Positions 10,011-20,408 of a DNA stretch of 57,912 nt are shown here, piece by piece. Each line of letters opens with the position of its first letter. Position 1 is the first letter of the stretch. The notes beneath the pieces were generated by a model. That model saw only the letters and a program-made list of their open reading frames with translations. It was not told the origin of the DNA and did no database searches. The translations under genes and the position numbers were made by a program. Source of the DNA: Bacteroidota bacterium (GTDB lineage: Bacteria > Bacteroidota > Bacteroidia > Flavobacteriales_D > Sanyastnellaceae). The stretch is from the NCBI GenBank assembly GCA_027621555.1, contig JAQCBJ010000009.1, forward strand, positions 1-57,912, written 5' to 3'.

Positions 10011-10727
10011 TCAGGAACGTGGAGCCCGACGACGGCCGGGAGCACCACCGCGACGGTCGCCGCGATCCTTCTTTTGAGGTGGAACAGGTGACAAGTCACG
10101 CTTGCCGTAAACTTCACCGCGGCAGATCCAGCACTTGATGCCGATGCGACCGTAGGTGGTGTGTGCTTCCACCAACGCGTAGTCGATGTCTGCACGGAAC
10201 GTGTGCAATGGAATGCGCCCTTCTTTGTAGCTCTCGCTCCGGGCAATTTCCGCGCCGTTCACACGTCCAGCGATGTTGATCTTGATGCCTTCGGCACCGA
10301 GACGCATCGTGCCCGCAATGGCCATCTTGATGGCACGACGGTGGCTGATGCGAGCTTCGATCTGGCGAGCCACGCTTTCCGCCACCAAGCGGGCGTCCAA
10401 CTCAGGACGCTTGATTTCGAAAATGTTGATCTGAACGTCCTTGCCGGTCAGCTTCTTAAGCTCCTCACGCAACTTGTCCACTTCAGAACCGCCCTTGCCG
10501 ATGATTACACCGGGACGAGCAGATTTGATGGTGACCGTCACGAGTTTCAGCGTGCGTTCAATGATGATGTTGGACACACTCGCTTTGCGCAAACGTGCCA
10601 TCAAGTACGTGCGGATCTTGTCGTCTTCAACGAGCTTGTCCGTGTAGTCCTTGCCGCCGTACCAATTGGAGTCCCATCCGCGGATGAAACCAAGGCGATT
10701 GCCGATCGGATTCGTCTTCTGTCCCAT
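10011..10727 (-). CDS. rpsC: 30S ribosomal protein S3
   Basis: 30S protein at the mRNA entry tunnel with helicase activity. 238 residues: [20 protein letters not shown], a KH domain around [20 protein letters not shown] (residues ~70-90), and the C-terminal domain with [12 protein letters not shown]. The last ~25 residues are a basic Arg/Gly-rich tail. 2 bp after rplV. Confidence 0.98.
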   Translation of the reverse strand: MGQKTNPIGNRLGFIRGWDSNWYGGKDYTDKLVEDDKIRTYLMARLRKASVSNIIIERTLKLVTVTIKSARPGVIIGKGGSEVDKLREELKKLTGKDVQINIFEIKRPELDARLVAESVARQIEARISHRRAIKMAIAGTMRLGAEGIKINIAGRVNGAEIARSESYKEGRIPLHTFRADIDYALVEAHTTYGRIGIKCWICRGEVYGKRDLSPVPPQKKDRGDRRGGAPGRRRAPRS

Positions 10728-10729
10728 GA

Positions 10730-11128
10730 TTAGTTCTTGGCGCTGTCTACAATGATGGTCACGTGGTTGCTGCGCTTGCGAATGCGGTGCGCACGACCCT
10801 GAGGGGCGGGCTGCAAACGCTTCAACATGCGGGCGCTGTCCACTTTGATTTCACGAACGATCAAGTCGGCCTCTTCAGGACGCTTGCCTTCGTTCTTGGC
10901 TTCCCAGTTCGCGATGGCAGAGAGCAAGAGCTTCTCCAAACGAGTGCTGGCTTCGCGTGAGCTAAAACGCAACACGTTCAACGCTTCAAATACGTTCTTC
11001 CCACGGACGGTGTCCGCAACCAAACGCATCTTGCGAGGCGAAGTTGGGCAGTTGTTCAAGCTCGCAATGGCGGTGCTCTTCAGCGCCTCCTTGCGCGCAT
11101 CTGCGGCGATTCTTTTACGTGCTCCCAT
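10730..11128 (-). CDS. rplV: 50S ribosomal protein L22
   Basis: Lines the exit tunnel with an extended hairpin loop; macrolide-resistance changes occur there in other species. 132 residues. The core (residues ~25-125) includes [38 protein letters not shown] and RSNHVTIIV. The N-terminal ~20 residues ([18 protein letters not shown]) extend past the minimal family. 3 bp after rpsS. Confidence 0.97.
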   Translation of the reverse strand: MGARKRIAADARKEALKSTAIASLNNCPTSPRKMRLVADTVRGKNVFEALNVLRFSSREASTRLEKLLLSAIANWEAKNEGKRPEEADLIVREIKVDSARMLKRLQPAPQGRAHRIRKRSNHVTIIVDSAKN

Positions 11129-11131
11129 AAC

Positions 11132-11407
11132 TCAGCGCTTCTTGTCTTTTTTATCAGCGTGACCACGGAAGGTGCGCGTTGGCGAAAATTCGCCAAGCTT
11201 GTGACCAACCATGTTTTCCGTCACGAATACCGGAATGAATTGACGTCCGTTGTGCACGGCAATCGTCAAGCCCACAAAGTCTGGCGTGATCGTGCTGGCG
11301 CGAGACCAGGTCTTGATGACAGACTTCTTACCAGAGGCTTGCATGGCTTCAACGCGCTGAGCAAGCTTGTAGTGGATGAATGGGGGTTTCTTGAGTGAAC
11401 GAGCCAT
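11132..11407 (-). CDS. rpsS: 30S ribosomal protein S19
   Basis: 30S head protein that pairs with S13 and contacts 23S rRNA. 91 residues: [56 protein letters not shown]. 3 bp after rplB. Confidence 0.98.
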   Translation of the reverse strand: MARSLKKPPFIHYKLAQRVEAMQASGKKSVIKTWSRASTITPDFVGLTIAVHNGRQFIPVFVTENMVGHKLGEFSPTRTFRGHADKKDKKR

Positions 11408-11410
11408 GTC

Positions 11411-12232
11411 TTACTTCTTCCGACGTTCAATGATGTTCTTCGAGGAGGCCTTGCGCTTGTTGCGCGTCTTGTGGCCTTTGGCAGGAATGCCGTTGCGTGA
11501 GCGTGGGTGCCCGCCTGAAGAGCGGCCTTCACCACCACCCATGGGGTGATCAACTGGGTTCATCACCACACCGCGAACGCGTGGGCGACGTCCCAACCAA
11601 CGGCTGCGACCTGCCTTACCGCTCACTTGGAGGTTGTGCTCGCTGTTTCCAACTGAGCCGATGACCGCCAAGCACGTCACCAAGATTTGGCGCGTTTCAC
11701 CGCTTGGCAACTTCAAGACGGCGTACTTGCCATCACGAGCAGCCAACTGCGCGTAAGAACCTGCGCTGCGCGCAATGTTCGCTCCGCGACCTGGGTGCAA
11801 TTCGATGTTGTGAACGATGGTACCCAAGGGGATGTCTGACAAGTACATCGCATGACCCACTTCAGGGATGGCGTTCTTGCCGCTGTTGATCGTCATGCCG
11901 GGCTTCAAGCCTTCAGGCGCGATGATGTAGCGCTTTTCTCCATCCTTGTATTCCACCAAGCAAATGTTGCTTGAGCGGTTTGGATCGTACTCGACCGTCA
12001 ATACAGTCGCCTCCATGTGCTTGTTGCGCTTGAAGTCGATCACGCGGTAACGACGCTTGTGTCCACCGCCGCGGTAACGCATCGTCATCTTTCCGTCGCT
12101 GTTGCGACCTCCGGACTTCTTGATGGGCTCAAGCAATGGCTTGTGAGGCGTGTCCGTGGTGATCTCTTCAAACTTCGAGAGCACCTTGTGGCGCATGCCT
12201 GGGGTAATCGGGTTGAATTTCCTGAGTGCCAT
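11411..12232 (-). CDS. rplB: 50S ribosomal protein L2
   Basis: Largest core protein of the 50S subunit, needed for subunit association and peptidyl transfer. 273 residues. [20 protein letters not shown] at the start and the conserved loop [20 protein letters not shown] near residues ~220-238, which holds the essential His. 3 bp after rplW. Confidence 0.98.
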   Translation of the reverse strand: MALRKFNPITPGMRHKVLSKFEEITTDTPHKPLLEPIKKSGGRNSDGKMTMRYRGGGHKRRYRVIDFKRNKHMEATVLTVEYDPNRSSNICLVEYKDGEKRYIIAPEGLKPGMTINSGKNAIPEVGHAMYLSDIPLGTIVHNIELHPGRGANIARSAGSYAQLAARDGKYAVLKLPSGETRQILVTCLAVIGSVGNSEHNLQVSGKAGRSRWLGRRPRVRGVVMNPVDHPMGGGEGRSSGGHPRSRNGIPAKGHKTRNKRKASSKNIIERRKK

Positions 12233-12235
12233 GGC

Positions 12236-12529
12236 TTAGATGTTGTCGTAGAAGTCGATGGTTTGACCGTCAGCCAAGCTCACGATGGCCTTCTTGTATC
12301 CGTTGGTCCGTCCACGTACCACACCCGTCTTGGTGTAGCGCTGGCGTGCCTTGCCGTCTACGCGCACGGTGCGCACAGAGGTCACCGTCACGCCATAGGC
12401 GGATTCAACCGACTTCTTGATTTCGATTTTGTTCGCACCGTCTGCCACCACAAACCCGTAGCTGTTGTTACGCTCGGTGTCCAGGGACATTTTCTCGGTG
12501 ATGAGGGGCTTGATCAGAATGTTCGACAT
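12236..12529 (-). CDS. rplW: 50S ribosomal protein L23
   Basis: Tunnel-exit protein that docks trigger factor and SRP. 97 residues: MSNILIKPLITEKMSLDTER, NKIEIKKSVESAYGVTVTSV, and a basic loop RQRYTKTGVVRGRTNGYKKA. 4 bp after rplD. Confidence 0.98.
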   Translation of the reverse strand: MSNILIKPLITEKMSLDTERNNSYGFVVADGANKIEIKKSVESAYGVTVTSVRTVRVDGKARQRYTKTGVVRGRTNGYKKAIVSLADGQTIDFYDNI

Positions 12530-12533
12530 GGCC

Positions 12534-13163
12534 TTAAGCTTTCAGCATCCCTTCAATGACTTCGTGGGCGTTGTCCACGAAAACCAAGTTGGAACAGTTC
12601 ATGATGTCGTACGTGCTCAAGTCTGAAGCGACCATCACCCGATGCTTGGGGAGGTTGCGGCAGCTGCGGTAGATGGCTTCGTTGGCTGAAGGAAGCACCG
12701 TGAGGGTCTTCTTGTCCGCCAACTTCAAGCCTTCGAGCACCGCCAAGAAATCTTGGGTCTTGGGCGCATCCATTTTGATGCTGTCCACCACCGTGATTCC
12801 TTCGCCCTTCGCCTTGTAGCTCAGAGCACTCTTGCGCGCAAGCTTCTTCAACTTGCCGTTCAACTTTTGCGTGTAATCGCGTGGTTCTGGGCCAAACACC
12901 GTACCCCCGCCGCGGAACAACGGGTTCTTGATGCTGCCCGCACGAGCGGTACCCGTACCCTTCTGCTTCTTGATTTTCCGGGTAGAACCAGAAACCAAGC
13001 TGCGGTTCAAGGTGTCGTGGGTGCCTTGGCGCTGAGCGGCCAAGAAACGCTTCACGTCCAGGTAAATCGCGTGGTCGTTGGGCTCGATGCCAAACACCGC
13101 GTCATCCAAATCCACAGACTTCTTCGTCTTGGATCCTTTGCTGCTGTAAACGTCGAGTTTCAT
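12534..13163 (-). CDS. rplD: 50S ribosomal protein L4
   Basis: Exit-tunnel protein; in gamma-proteobacteria it also regulates the S10 operon. 209 residues, with RQGTHDTLNRSLVSGSTRKI and the loop KKQKGTGTARAGSIKNPLFR (residues ~65-85), which reaches into the tunnel. Its start codon shares one base with the rplC stop (TAATG). Confidence 0.98.
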   Translation of the reverse strand: MKLDVYSSKGSKTKKSVDLDDAVFGIEPNDHAIYLDVKRFLAAQRQGTHDTLNRSLVSGSTRKIKKQKGTGTARAGSIKNPLFRGGGTVFGPEPRDYTQKLNGKLKKLARKSALSYKAKGEGITVVDSIKMDAPKTQDFLAVLEGLKLADKKTLTVLPSANEAIYRSCRNLPKHRVMVASDLSTYDIMNCSNLVFVDNAHEVIEGMLKA

Positions 13164-13792
13164 TATGCTTCAGGCTTACGGATGACTACAGTGGAACCTT
13201 TGTGGCCAGGGACAGCGCCCTTCACCACGAGCAAGCCCTCTTCGGGCAATACCTTCAAAATCTCCAGGTTTTCGATGGTCACACGAGAGTTGCCCATCTG
13301 CCCTGCCATGCGCATGCCCTTGAAGACACGTGCTGGCGTAGAGGCCGCACCAATGGAACCTGGCGCACGCAGACGGTTGTGTTGGCCGTGAGTCGCTTGA
13401 CCCACACCGCCAAAACCGTGGCGCTTCACAACGCCCTGGAAGCCCTTTCCTTTGGACTTGCCAATGACGCTGACGTATTCACCCTCGGCAAAAACGTCTG
13501 CGACGCTGAGGGTGTCACCAGGTTGAAGTTCCTGTTCGAAGGAGCGGAATTCCACGAGCTTGCGCTGTGGAGCCACACCTGCACTCTTGAAGTGGCCTTG
13601 CATGGCCTTCGAAGTGTGCTTCTCGGAACGCTCGCCGTAACCAAGCTGAACGGCTTCATAGCCGTCCCGCTCGAGGGTACGTACTTGCGTCACGACGCAA
13701 GGACCAACTTCCAACACTGTGCATGGGAGATTCTTCCCAGCGGCACTGTAGATGCTGGTCATGCCTACTTTTTTCCCTATAAGTCCGGGCAT
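13163..13792 (-). CDS. rplC: 50S ribosomal protein L3
   Basis: Early 50S assembly protein that reaches the peptidyl-transferase centre. 209 residues: [20 protein letters not shown], then [20 protein letters not shown] and [20 protein letters not shown] near the central loop. The 37 bp between rpsJ and rplC show no promoter match. Confidence 0.98.
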   Translation of the reverse strand: MPGLIGKKVGMTSIYSAAGKNLPCTVLEVGPCVVTQVRTLERDGYEAVQLGYGERSEKHTSKAMQGHFKSAGVAPQRKLVEFRSFEQELQPGDTLSVADVFAEGEYVSVIGKSKGKGFQGVVKRHGFGGVGQATHGQHNRLRAPGSIGAASTPARVFKGMRMAGQMGNSRVTIENLEILKVLPEEGLLVVKGAVPGHKGSTVVIRKPEA

Positions 13793-13829
13793 GGTGTTTG
13801 TGTTTTATAAATGGGGACTGAACCGAAGG

Positions 13830-14135
13830 TCAGACCTTGATTTCTACTTCGACTCCGCTGGGCAATTCCAAACGCATGAGGGCATCCACCGTCTTGGAAG
13901 ACGAGCTGTAGATGTCGATCAAACGCTTGTAAGAGCTCAACTCAAATTGCTCACGGCTCTTCTTGTTCACGTGAGGAGAACGCAAGACCGTGTAGATGCG
14001 TTGGTGGGTGGGCAGGGGCACTGGACCACTGATCACCGCGCCGGTAGACTTCACCGTCTTGACAATCTTTTCAGCCGACTTGTCGACCAGGTTGTGGTCG
14101 TACGACTTGAGCTTGATGCGAATTTTCTGCGTCAT
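13830..14135 (-). CDS. rpsJ: 30S ribosomal protein S10
   Basis: 30S head protein; as NusE it also joins antitermination complexes. 101 residues: [40 protein letters not shown], and [20 protein letters not shown]. It follows fusA by 11 bp with no tuf between them, the Bacteroidota arrangement. Confidence 0.98.
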   Translation of the reverse strand: MTQKIRIKLKSYDHNLVDKSAEKIVKTVKSTGAVISGPVPLPTHQRIYTVLRSPHVNKKSREQFELSSYKRLIDIYSSSSKTVDALMRLELPSGVEVEIKV

Positions 14136-14146
14136 GACTTCTGTGA

Positions 14147-16246
14147 TTAGCCTTTGGCGTCGGCAATGACTTGTTCTTGAATGTTGTTGGGAGCCTCTGA
14201 GTAGTGGCTGAAGCTCATGCTTGAGGTCGCACGGCCCGACGTCAACGTGCGGAGGTCGGTCACGTACCCGAACATCTCAGACAGCGGCACCTTGGCGTTC
14301 ACCACGGTCTTGCCTGAACGCTCGTCAGTTCCCTCAATCAAAGCGCGACGCTTGTTCAAGTCACCGATAACGTCACCCATGTTCTCTTCTGGCGTCACCA
14401 CCTCGAGCTTCATGAGCGGCTCCAAAATCTTAGGCTGGCAGTTCTTTACCGCAGCGCGGTAAGCAAACTTGGCCGCCTGCTCAAAGGAAAGTTGATCCGA
14501 GTCAACCGCGTGGAAGCTTCCGTCGAGGAGCTCCACAGACATGCTGTCCATGGGGTATCCCGCGAGCACACCGTTTTGCATGGCTTCCTTGAAACCCTTC
14601 TCCACTGAGGGGATGAATTCCTTAGGGACGTTACCACCCTTGACAGAGCTCGTGAATACCAAACCTTCCTTTTCAGGGTCGGGAGAAGGACCAATCTTCA
14701 CAATGATGTCCGCGAACTTACCGCGACCACCAGACTGCTTCTTGTACACCTCGCGGTGTTCGGCTGATCCGAAGATGGCCTCTTTGTACGCCACGCGCGG
14801 CTGACCTTGGTTGCACTCCACGTTGAATTCACGCTTCATGCGATCGATCAGCACTTCGAGGTGCAATTCGCCCATGCCCGAGATGACCGTTTGGCCGCTC
14901 TCTTCGTCCGTAGACACGTTGAAGGTGGGATCTTCTTCAGACAACTTGGCGAGGGCCGTGCCCAACTTGTCCATGTCTGCTTGAGACTTGGGCTCGATGG
15001 CGATGCCGATCACAGGAGCAGGGAAGCTCATGCTTTCGAGCACGATAGGCGCTTTTTCGTCGCACAAGGTGTCACCCGTACGGATGTCTTTAAATCCAAC
15101 CACAGCTCCGATGTCGCCGGCTTCGAGCACGTCGATGGGGTTCTGCTTGTTGGAGTGCATCTGGAAGATGCGGCTGATGCGCTCCTTCTTGTCAGAGCGC
15201 GTGTTTTTCACGTAAGAACCTGCTGGGAGCGTTCCCGAGTAGGCGCGAACGAAGCAAAGGCGTCCCACGAAGGGGTCCGTTGCAATCTTGAAAGCGAGAC
15301 CGGAGAATGGCTCGGTTGGGTCGGGCTTGCGGACCAACTCCACAGACTCGTCGTCCGGGTCAGTACCCTTGATGCTCTCCACGTCGTAAGGAGAAGGCAA
15401 ATACATCATCACGGCGTCGAGCATGGTCTGCACACCCTTGTTCTTGAAGGCTGAACCACACAAAATTGGCGTGATGTCCATCGCGATGGTTGCCTTGCGA
15501 ATGGCCGCCACGATTTCCTCCTTGCTCAAGCTGTCCGGATCTTCGAAGTACTTCTCCATGAGGGAGTCGTCCTGCTCAGCAGCAGCTTCGATGAGCTTTT
15601 CGCGGTATTCCGCAACCGTGTCCAGCAGATCTTCAGGCATGGGGATTTCGTCCCACGTCATACCCATGTCGTCCTCATTCCAAACGTAGGCTTTGTTGTC
15701 GATCAAGTCGACGACCCCTGTGAAGGTCTCTTCAGCACCAATGGGAACCTGGAGAGGCACGGGACGAGCACCGAGCATGTCCTTGATCATGCCAACCACG
15801 TTGAAGAAGTCTGCACCTGAGCGGTCCATCTTGTTCACGAAGCCAATGCGTGGCACGCCGTACTTGTCAGCAAGTCCCCAGTTCGTCTCAGACTGAGGCT
15901 CTACACCAGACACCGCACAGAACAAACCCACCGCGCCGTCGAGGACGCGAAGTGAACGTTCCACCTCCACCGTGAAGTCCACGTGACCAGGGGTGTCAAT
16001 GATGTTGATGCGGTATTGTTGGTCTTGGAATTTCCAAAAGCAAGTCGTAGCAGCCGAGGTGATCGTGATGCCGCGCTCTTGTTCTTGCTCCATCCAGTCC
16101 ATGGTCGCTGCACCGTCGTGCACCTCGCCAATCTTGTGGCTGATGCCCGTGTAGTACAGGATGCGCTCTGTGGTCGTGGTCTTGCCAGCGTCCACGTGGG
16201 CCATGATGCCGATGTTGCGCGTGTAATTGAGGTCTCTCTTAGACAT
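14147..16246 (-). CDS. fusA: Elongation factor G
   Basis: Ribosomal GTPase that moves tRNA and mRNA by one codon and, with RRF, splits ribosomes. 699 residues, full length. P-loop [15 protein letters not shown] at residues ~16-30, switch-2 [20 protein letters not shown] and NKMD for guanine specificity, followed by domains II-V ([20 protein letters not shown] in domain III). 23 bp after rpsG. Confidence 0.98.
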   Translation of the reverse strand: MSKRDLNYTRNIGIMAHVDAGKTTTTERILYYTGISHKIGEVHDGAATMDWMEQEQERGITITSAATTCFWKFQDQQYRINIIDTPGHVDFTVEVERSLRVLDGAVGLFCAVSGVEPQSETNWGLADKYGVPRIGFVNKMDRSGADFFNVVGMIKDMLGARPVPLQVPIGAEETFTGVVDLIDNKAYVWNEDDMGMTWDEIPMPEDLLDTVAEYREKLIEAAAEQDDSLMEKYFEDPDSLSKEEIVAAIRKATIAMDITPILCGSAFKNKGVQTMLDAVMMYLPSPYDVESIKGTDPDDESVELVRKPDPTEPFSGLAFKIATDPFVGRLCFVRAYSGTLPAGSYVKNTRSDKKERISRIFQMHSNKQNPIDVLEAGDIGAVVGFKDIRTGDTLCDEKAPIVLESMSFPAPVIGIAIEPKSQADMDKLGTALAKLSEEDPTFNVSTDEESGQTVISGMGELHLEVLIDRMKREFNVECNQGQPRVAYKEAIFGSAEHREVYKKQSGGRGKFADIIVKIGPSPDPEKEGLVFTSSVKGGNVPKEFIPSVEKGFKEAMQNGVLAGYPMDSMSVELLDGSFHAVDSDQLSFEQAAKFAYRAAVKNCQPKILEPLMKLEVVTPEENMGDVIGDLNKRRALIEGTDERSGKTVVNAKVPLSEMFGYVTDLRTLTSGRATSSMSFSHYSEAPNNIQEQVIADAKG

Positions 16247-16269
16247 GGGTCAATGCGTTGAGGTCAATG

Positions 16270-16737
16270 TCAGAAACGGAAGTGAGCGAAGGCTTTGTTC
16301 GCTTCCGCCATGCGGTGCGTGTCTTCCTTCTTCTTGAACGTAGAACCTTCTTCCTTGGAAGCGGCAATGATTTCAGCGGCCAAACGCTCGGCCATGCTCT
16401 TTTCATTGCGCTTGCGAGAGAAGTCAATGAGCCACTTCATGGCCATGCTCAACTTGCGGCTGTCGCGAATGGGCGTAGGGATTTGGAACGTTGCACCACC
16501 CACGCGTCGGCTGCGAACCTCAACGGCAGGGGTGACGTTTTCCAACGCCTTCTTGAACAACTCCAACCCATCCTCACCGGTGCGCTCAGACACGCGATCG
16601 ATGGCGTTGTAGAAAATGGTGAATGCCACGCTCTTCTTCCCGTCCAGCATCAGGTTGTTCACGAACGTGGTCACTTGCGTATCTCCGAACCGAGCGTCGG
16701 GGAGAATACGGTGCTTTTTGGCGACTCTTCTTCTCAT
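16270..16737 (-). CDS. rpsG: 30S ribosomal protein S7
   Basis: Nucleates assembly of the 30S head and contacts E-site tRNA; it represses the str operon in E. coli. 155 residues: [40 protein letters not shown] and the C-terminal [18 protein letters not shown]. 9 bp after rpsL. Confidence 0.98.
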   Translation of the reverse strand: MRRRVAKKHRILPDARFGDTQVTTFVNNLMLDGKKSVAFTIFYNAIDRVSERTGEDGLELFKKALENVTPAVEVRSRRVGGATFQIPTPIRDSRKLSMAMKWLIDFSRKRNEKSMAERLAAEIIAASKEEGSTFKKKEDTHRMAEANKAFAHFRF

Positions 16738-16746
16738 GGCGTCAGC

Positions 16747-17127
16747 TTACTTTTTGGCCTTAGGGCGCTTGGTACCATACTTCGAACGGCGCTGCATGCG
16801 TCCGTCCACTCCAGCGGTGTCAAGTGCACCGCGCACAATGTGGTAACGCACACCGGGAAGGTCTTTCACACGACCGCCGCGTACGAGCACGATGCTGTGC
16901 TCCTGGAGGTTGTGTCCTTCACCGCCGATGTAGGCGTTGACTTCGTTTCCATTCGTAAGGCGCACACGGGCGACTTTACGCATGGCAGAGTTTGGCTTCT
17001 TGGGCGTGGTCGTGTACACACGAACGCAAACGCCACGGCGTTGTGGACATGAGTCCAAAGCGGCCGATTTACTCGCCTGAGTCTTCGTGACTCGTCCCTT
17101 GCGGATGAGCTGCTGGATAGTAGGCAT
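16747..17127 (-). CDS. rpsL: 30S ribosomal protein S12
   Basis: Decoding-centre protein and the site of streptomycin-resistance mutations. 126 residues: [40 protein letters not shown] and [19 protein letters not shown]. The two lysines at which resistance changes occur in other bacteria (in TPKKPNS and GRVKDLPG) are wild type. First gene of the cluster, with the only clear promoter in the block upstream. Confidence 0.98.
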   Translation of the reverse strand: MPTIQQLIRKGRVTKTQASKSAALDSCPQRRGVCVRVYTTTPKKPNSAMRKVARVRLTNGNEVNAYIGGEGHNLQEHSIVLVRGGRVKDLPGVRYHIVRGALDTAGVDGRMQRRSKYGTKRPKAKK

Positions 17128-17166
17128 CGTCTAGGTTTGACGTTAATCTATGGGCATAAAATACTT

Positions 17167-17189
17167 CCCCCCCAAATTCTAAAGGGGGT
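17167..17189 (-). promoter_or_regulatory. GC-rich hairpin at the 5' end of the rpsL leader
   Basis: On the minus strand the predicted transcript starts near 17187 and begins with CCCCC (17188-17184), a loop of about ten A/T-rich bases, then GGGGG (17173-17169), making a strong stem at the very 5' end of a ~60-nt leader. It could protect the long mRNA or be a feedback site. The function is not known from sequence alone. Confidence 0.4.
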
Positions 17190-17190
17190 G

Positions 17191-17220
17191 CAAAAGTAGA
17201 CGAAACCAATGAAAAAACAA
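17191..17220 (-). promoter_or_regulatory. Promoter of the rpsL-rpoA ribosomal cluster
   Basis: Minus strand: TTG at 17220-17218, 19-nt spacer, TACTTTTG at 17198-17191. This fits the Bacteroidota primary-sigma consensus TTG-N17-23-TAnnTTTG exactly. It lies 63 nt before the rpsL ATG and is the only canonical match seen upstream of the 32-gene block. Confidence 0.85.
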
Positions 17221-17321
17221 GGCCTAACGCGAGATTTTTCCTGCGAATTCTCCAAACCCCTCTCCTGGGCCATTTTCACCTGTGTGCGTTCAAAGTTCAT
17301 CGGCGATGCGCACGCCAACCT

Positions 17322-17329
17322 TACCTTCG
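17322..17329 (+). promoter_or_regulatory. -7 element of uvrD, 4 nt before its start codon
   Basis: TACCTTCG, one base from TAnnTTTG, ends 4 nt before GTG 17334. If the element occupies about -11 to -4 as in characterised Bacteroidota promoters, transcription would start at or next to the start codon. No TTG is present at the -33 distance. Confidence 0.6.
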
Positions 17330-17333
17330 GACT

Positions 17334-19733
17334 GTGAATTTTCTCCACGATTTGAACGACGCGCAGCGCGAAGCTGCTGCACATGTGGACGGGCCGATGA
17401 TGGTCATCGCGGGGGCCGGGTCGGGAAAAACACGGGTGTTGACGTACCGAATCGCCCACATGATGACCCAGGGGGTGGATCCGTTTTCCATTTTAGCCTT
17501 GACCTTCACCAACAAGGCTGCCCGCGAGATGAAAGCTCGAATTGGCAAGCTGGTTGGGGAAAGCGAGGCCAAGAATTTGTGGATGGGGACCTTTCACAGC
17601 GTGTTTGCGCGGATTCTTCGGATTGAATGCGAGCGCATCAATTACCCGAGGAACTTCACCATCTACGACACCCAAGACAGCCGCAGCCTGCTTAAGGACA
17701 TCATCAAAGGCATGGGGCTCGACGACAAGGTGTACAAACCTGCCGGGGTGCAGTCACGCATCAGCTCGGCCAAGAACAACCTTATTGATGCGCGCGCGTA
17801 CGCGGAGCACGCGGAAATCCGTTCGGAGGACCAGCAGTCGGGACGTCCCATGCTGGCCGACATCTACGCCCAGTATGAGATCCGGTGCTTCCGGGCGGGC
17901 GCCATGGACTTCGACGACCTCTTGTACAAGATGAATGTGCTGCTCCGGGACTTTCCGGACTTGCTGAACAAGTACCAGCACCGATTCCGTTACATCCTCG
18001 TGGACGAGTACCAGGACACCAACTTCGCCCAGTACCTTATCATCAAGCAGCTGGGCGCCGTGCACGAGAACGTGTGCGTGGTCGGGGACGATGCCCAAAG
18101 CATCTACGCCTTTCGAGGCGCCAACATCCAGAACATTCTCAATTTCAAAAAGGATTACCCCGAGGCCAAGCTCTTCAAGCTGGAGCAAAACTACCGGTCG
18201 ACCTCCCACATCGTGAAGGCGGCCAATTCCGTCATCGCCAACAACCGGGACCAAATCCCCAAAGAGGTCTGGACCTCCAATGCCGAAGGCGAGAAAATCC
18301 GGGTGTACCGCGCCACGTCGGATAACGACGAGGGACGGTTTGTCTCCAACCGGATCTTTGAGGTTCGAGGACACAAGCAGTGCCAATACAAGGACTTCGC
18401 CATCCTCTACCGGACCAATGTCCAATCGCGTTCCTTTGAAGAAAGCCTGCGGAAATTGAATGTGCCCTACCGCATCTACGGCGGGCTGTCGTTCTACCAA
18501 CGCAAGGAAGTCAAGGATTTGCTCGCTTATTTCAGGCTCACGGTCAACCCCAACGACGACGAGAGCTTCAAACGCATTGTCAACTATCCTGCTCGAGGCA
18601 TCGGCAAGACGTCCATGGACAAGCTCATTGCCTTCGCTGCAGAACAGGAAATCAGCCTTTGGCAAGCCCTCCACCCTGCCGATTTCGAGGCTCCGGCGCC
18701 CTTGAAAGGAGCCGCGTGGAAGAAACTGACGGAGTTTGCGGACATGGTCGCGGCGTTTTCAGCGGAGGCCAACGGCGGGAATGCGCACGCAGTGGGTTTG
18801 GCCATCGCGAAGCGCTCCGGGTTGGTGCACGCCTTGTATTCGGACAAAACACCTGAAGGTGTGGCGCGGTACGAAAACGTGCAAGAACTGCTGAACGCCC
18901 TCCAAGGCTTTGTGGAAAATCCGCTCAACGAGGAAGCCTCAACCTTGTCCGACTTCCTCATCGACGTGGCCTTGCTCACCGACGCGGACAACGACGACGA
19001 CGACGACAACAAAGTCAACCTCATGACGGTTCACGCCGCGAAAGGACTGGAATTCAAACACGTCCACATTGTCGGACTGGAGGAACAGCTGTTCCCTTCG
19101 CAAATGGCCATGGAAAGCCGGGCGGAACTTGAGGAGGAACGACGCTTGTTCTACGTTGCCCTCACCCGGGCTGAAGAAACGTGCACCCTGTCCTATGCAC
19201 TCACCCGATTCAAGTGGGGGCAGGTCATGCAAGGCGACCCAAGCCGTTTCCTCGAGGAGATTGACGAGGACTGCATCACCCTTCCGCAGACGGCACCCAC
19301 GTCCCGAAGCCCCGTAGACTTCGCGCAAGCCCGATCCCAATTCCGGCAAATGCCCAGCGGATCGGGCCCTCGGTCGTTTGGGCGCTTGGCCAGCAAAGCT
19401 GCGCCCAAGCCTCCCTCCCGCCCAGGCAAATGGTCAAGCATGAAAGACGCCGCGAAGGCTCCGCCCTCTTCCCCGTCCACCACGCCGTCCGCCACCCCGT
19501 CCAATCCTGCCTCGCCGACTCCGTCGGTTTCAGGTAAGCCATCCGCGGCTTCAAACAGGGGAAGCGACTCGGTTGTCGGTGTGGGGGACACAGTTCTGCA
19601 TGCCAAATTTGGAAAAGGCAAGGTGCTGGCTCTGGAAGGCAGCGCCCCCAACGAAAAGGCCACCGTGTTCTTTCCCTCGGTCGGGCAAAAACAGCTGCTG
19701 CTCAAATTCGCAAAACTGGAAGTCGTCGGATGA
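17334..19733 (+). CDS. uvrD: ATP-dependent DNA helicase, UvrD/PcrA type
   Basis: Superfamily-1 3'-5' helicase used in nucleotide-excision repair, mismatch repair or replication-fork clearance. 799 residues from a GTG start (NFLHDLNDAQREAAAHVDG). Walker A AGAGSGKT at residues ~26-33, Walker B VDEYQDTN near residue 225, QNYRST and VNLMTVHAAKGLEF (motif V) follow, and YVALTRAEE is motif VI. After the helicase core comes a Pro/Ser/Thr-rich linker (residues ~700-745) and a C-terminal Tudor-like domain (VGDTVLHAKFGKGKVLALEG), as in PcrA. Its stop overlaps the next start by 4 bp. Long, family-typical and confidently named; PcrA and UvrD cannot be told apart here. Confidence 0.93.
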   Translation: MNFLHDLNDAQREAAAHVDGPMMVIAGAGSGKTRVLTYRIAHMMTQGVDPFSILALTFTNKAAREMKARIGKLVGESEAKNLWMGTFHSVFARILRIECERINYPRNFTIYDTQDSRSLLKDIIKGMGLDDKVYKPAGVQSRISSAKNNLIDARAYAEHAEIRSEDQQSGRPMLADIYAQYEIRCFRAGAMDFDDLLYKMNVLLRDFPDLLNKYQHRFRYILVDEYQDTNFAQYLIIKQLGAVHENVCVVGDDAQSIYAFRGANIQNILNFKKDYPEAKLFKLEQNYRSTSHIVKAANSVIANNRDQIPKEVWTSNAEGEKIRVYRATSDNDEGRFVSNRIFEVRGHKQCQYKDFAILYRTNVQSRSFEESLRKLNVPYRIYGGLSFYQRKEVKDLLAYFRLTVNPNDDESFKRIVNYPARGIGKTSMDKLIAFAAEQEISLWQALHPADFEAPAPLKGAAWKKLTEFADMVAAFSAEANGGNAHAVGLAIAKRSGLVHALYSDKTPEGVARYENVQELLNALQGFVENPLNEEASTLSDFLIDVALLTDADNDDDDDNKVNLMTVHAAKGLEFKHVHIVGLEEQLFPSQMAMESRAELEEERRLFYVALTRAEETCTLSYALTRFKWGQVMQGDPSRFLEEIDEDCITLPQTAPTSRSPVDFAQARSQFRQMPSGSGPRSFGRLASKAAPKPPSRPGKWSSMKDAAKAPPSSPSTTPSATPSNPASPTPSVSGKPSAASNRGSDSVVGVGDTVLHAKFGKGKVLALEGSAPNEKATVFFPSVGQKQLLLKFAKLEVVG

Positions 19734-20389
19734 AACAGCTTGCCCTCTGGATGGTTTTTGGGTGCCTTGCGGTGACGAACTGCACGCCAGAGTCACAGGA
19801 ACTTGTGTTCGAGGTTTCTGCGGTGCAATGGGCCTCTCCTTCTGAGTTGGAGGTTGGGGCCGAGGTGATTCTCGAGGAACAGCGCCTGCAAAACGGAATC
19901 CTCAACTCCTTTTACACCGAGGTGGACCGGGCCACAACAGATGGCACCGGCCCCGTCACTTTGCGAACGATCCGGAGCAACGTGTTGTCCATTCGGGTTC
20001 GGGTCGAACAGGACGACTGCTTTGACGAATTGGTGGACTTCAACCCCGAGACTCTGAACGTAGGCGACACGCCCAACCTGGTGGAATTGTCCGTCATGCC
20101 TCAATGCCAAGTCAACGCCGAGATTGTGAACGACGGCAACCCCTGCCCCACGAGCGAATTGATCTACCGATGGATTCCAAGAAATGTCGAGGGCGCTGCA
20201 ACGGACACGCGGTGGACTTGCGGCACGGGATGGCAAGATGTACAGCCCGGTGAATCGGAACTTGAATATTGTTGGATTTCGGGCGAGACGTGGCTCGTTT
20301 ACCAGCGCTATTGGTCCTGCTTGGACAGCACCCACCTCGATTCGACTTGGTGCCCAAAAGGCGGGCTGGTCACTTTGACCCTCGAATGA
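19730..20389 (+). CDS. Hypothetical secreted protein, probable lipoprotein
   Basis: 219 residues of unrecognised family. The start MKQLALWMVFGCLAVTNC is a short hydrophobic signal; the cysteine at residue 18 has a partial lipobox (AVTNC), so lipid anchoring is likely but not certain because Asn at -1 is unusual. The C-terminal half holds seven to eight cysteines (CGTGW, EYCWI, SCLDS, TWCPKGG), which suggests disulfide bonds and an exported location. The start codon overlaps the uvrD stop (ATGA), so it is probably co-expressed with the helicase. No function is proposed. Confidence 0.75.
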   Translation: MKQLALWMVFGCLAVTNCTPESQELVFEVSAVQWASPSELEVGAEVILEEQRLQNGILNSFYTEVDRATTDGTGPVTLRTIRSNVLSIRVRVEQDDCFDELVDFNPETLNVGDTPNLVELSVMPQCQVNAEIVNDGNPCPTSELIYRWIPRNVEGAATDTRWTCGTGWQDVQPGESELEYCWISGETWLVYQRYWSCLDSTHLDSTWCPKGGLVTLTLE

Positions 20390-20408
20390 AGACCTGATCA
20401 ATGCAGCC

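Noticed and set aside
14147-16246. Missing tuf gene in the str operon as a deletion
   Set aside because: fusA followed directly by rpsJ is the normal order in Bacteroidota.
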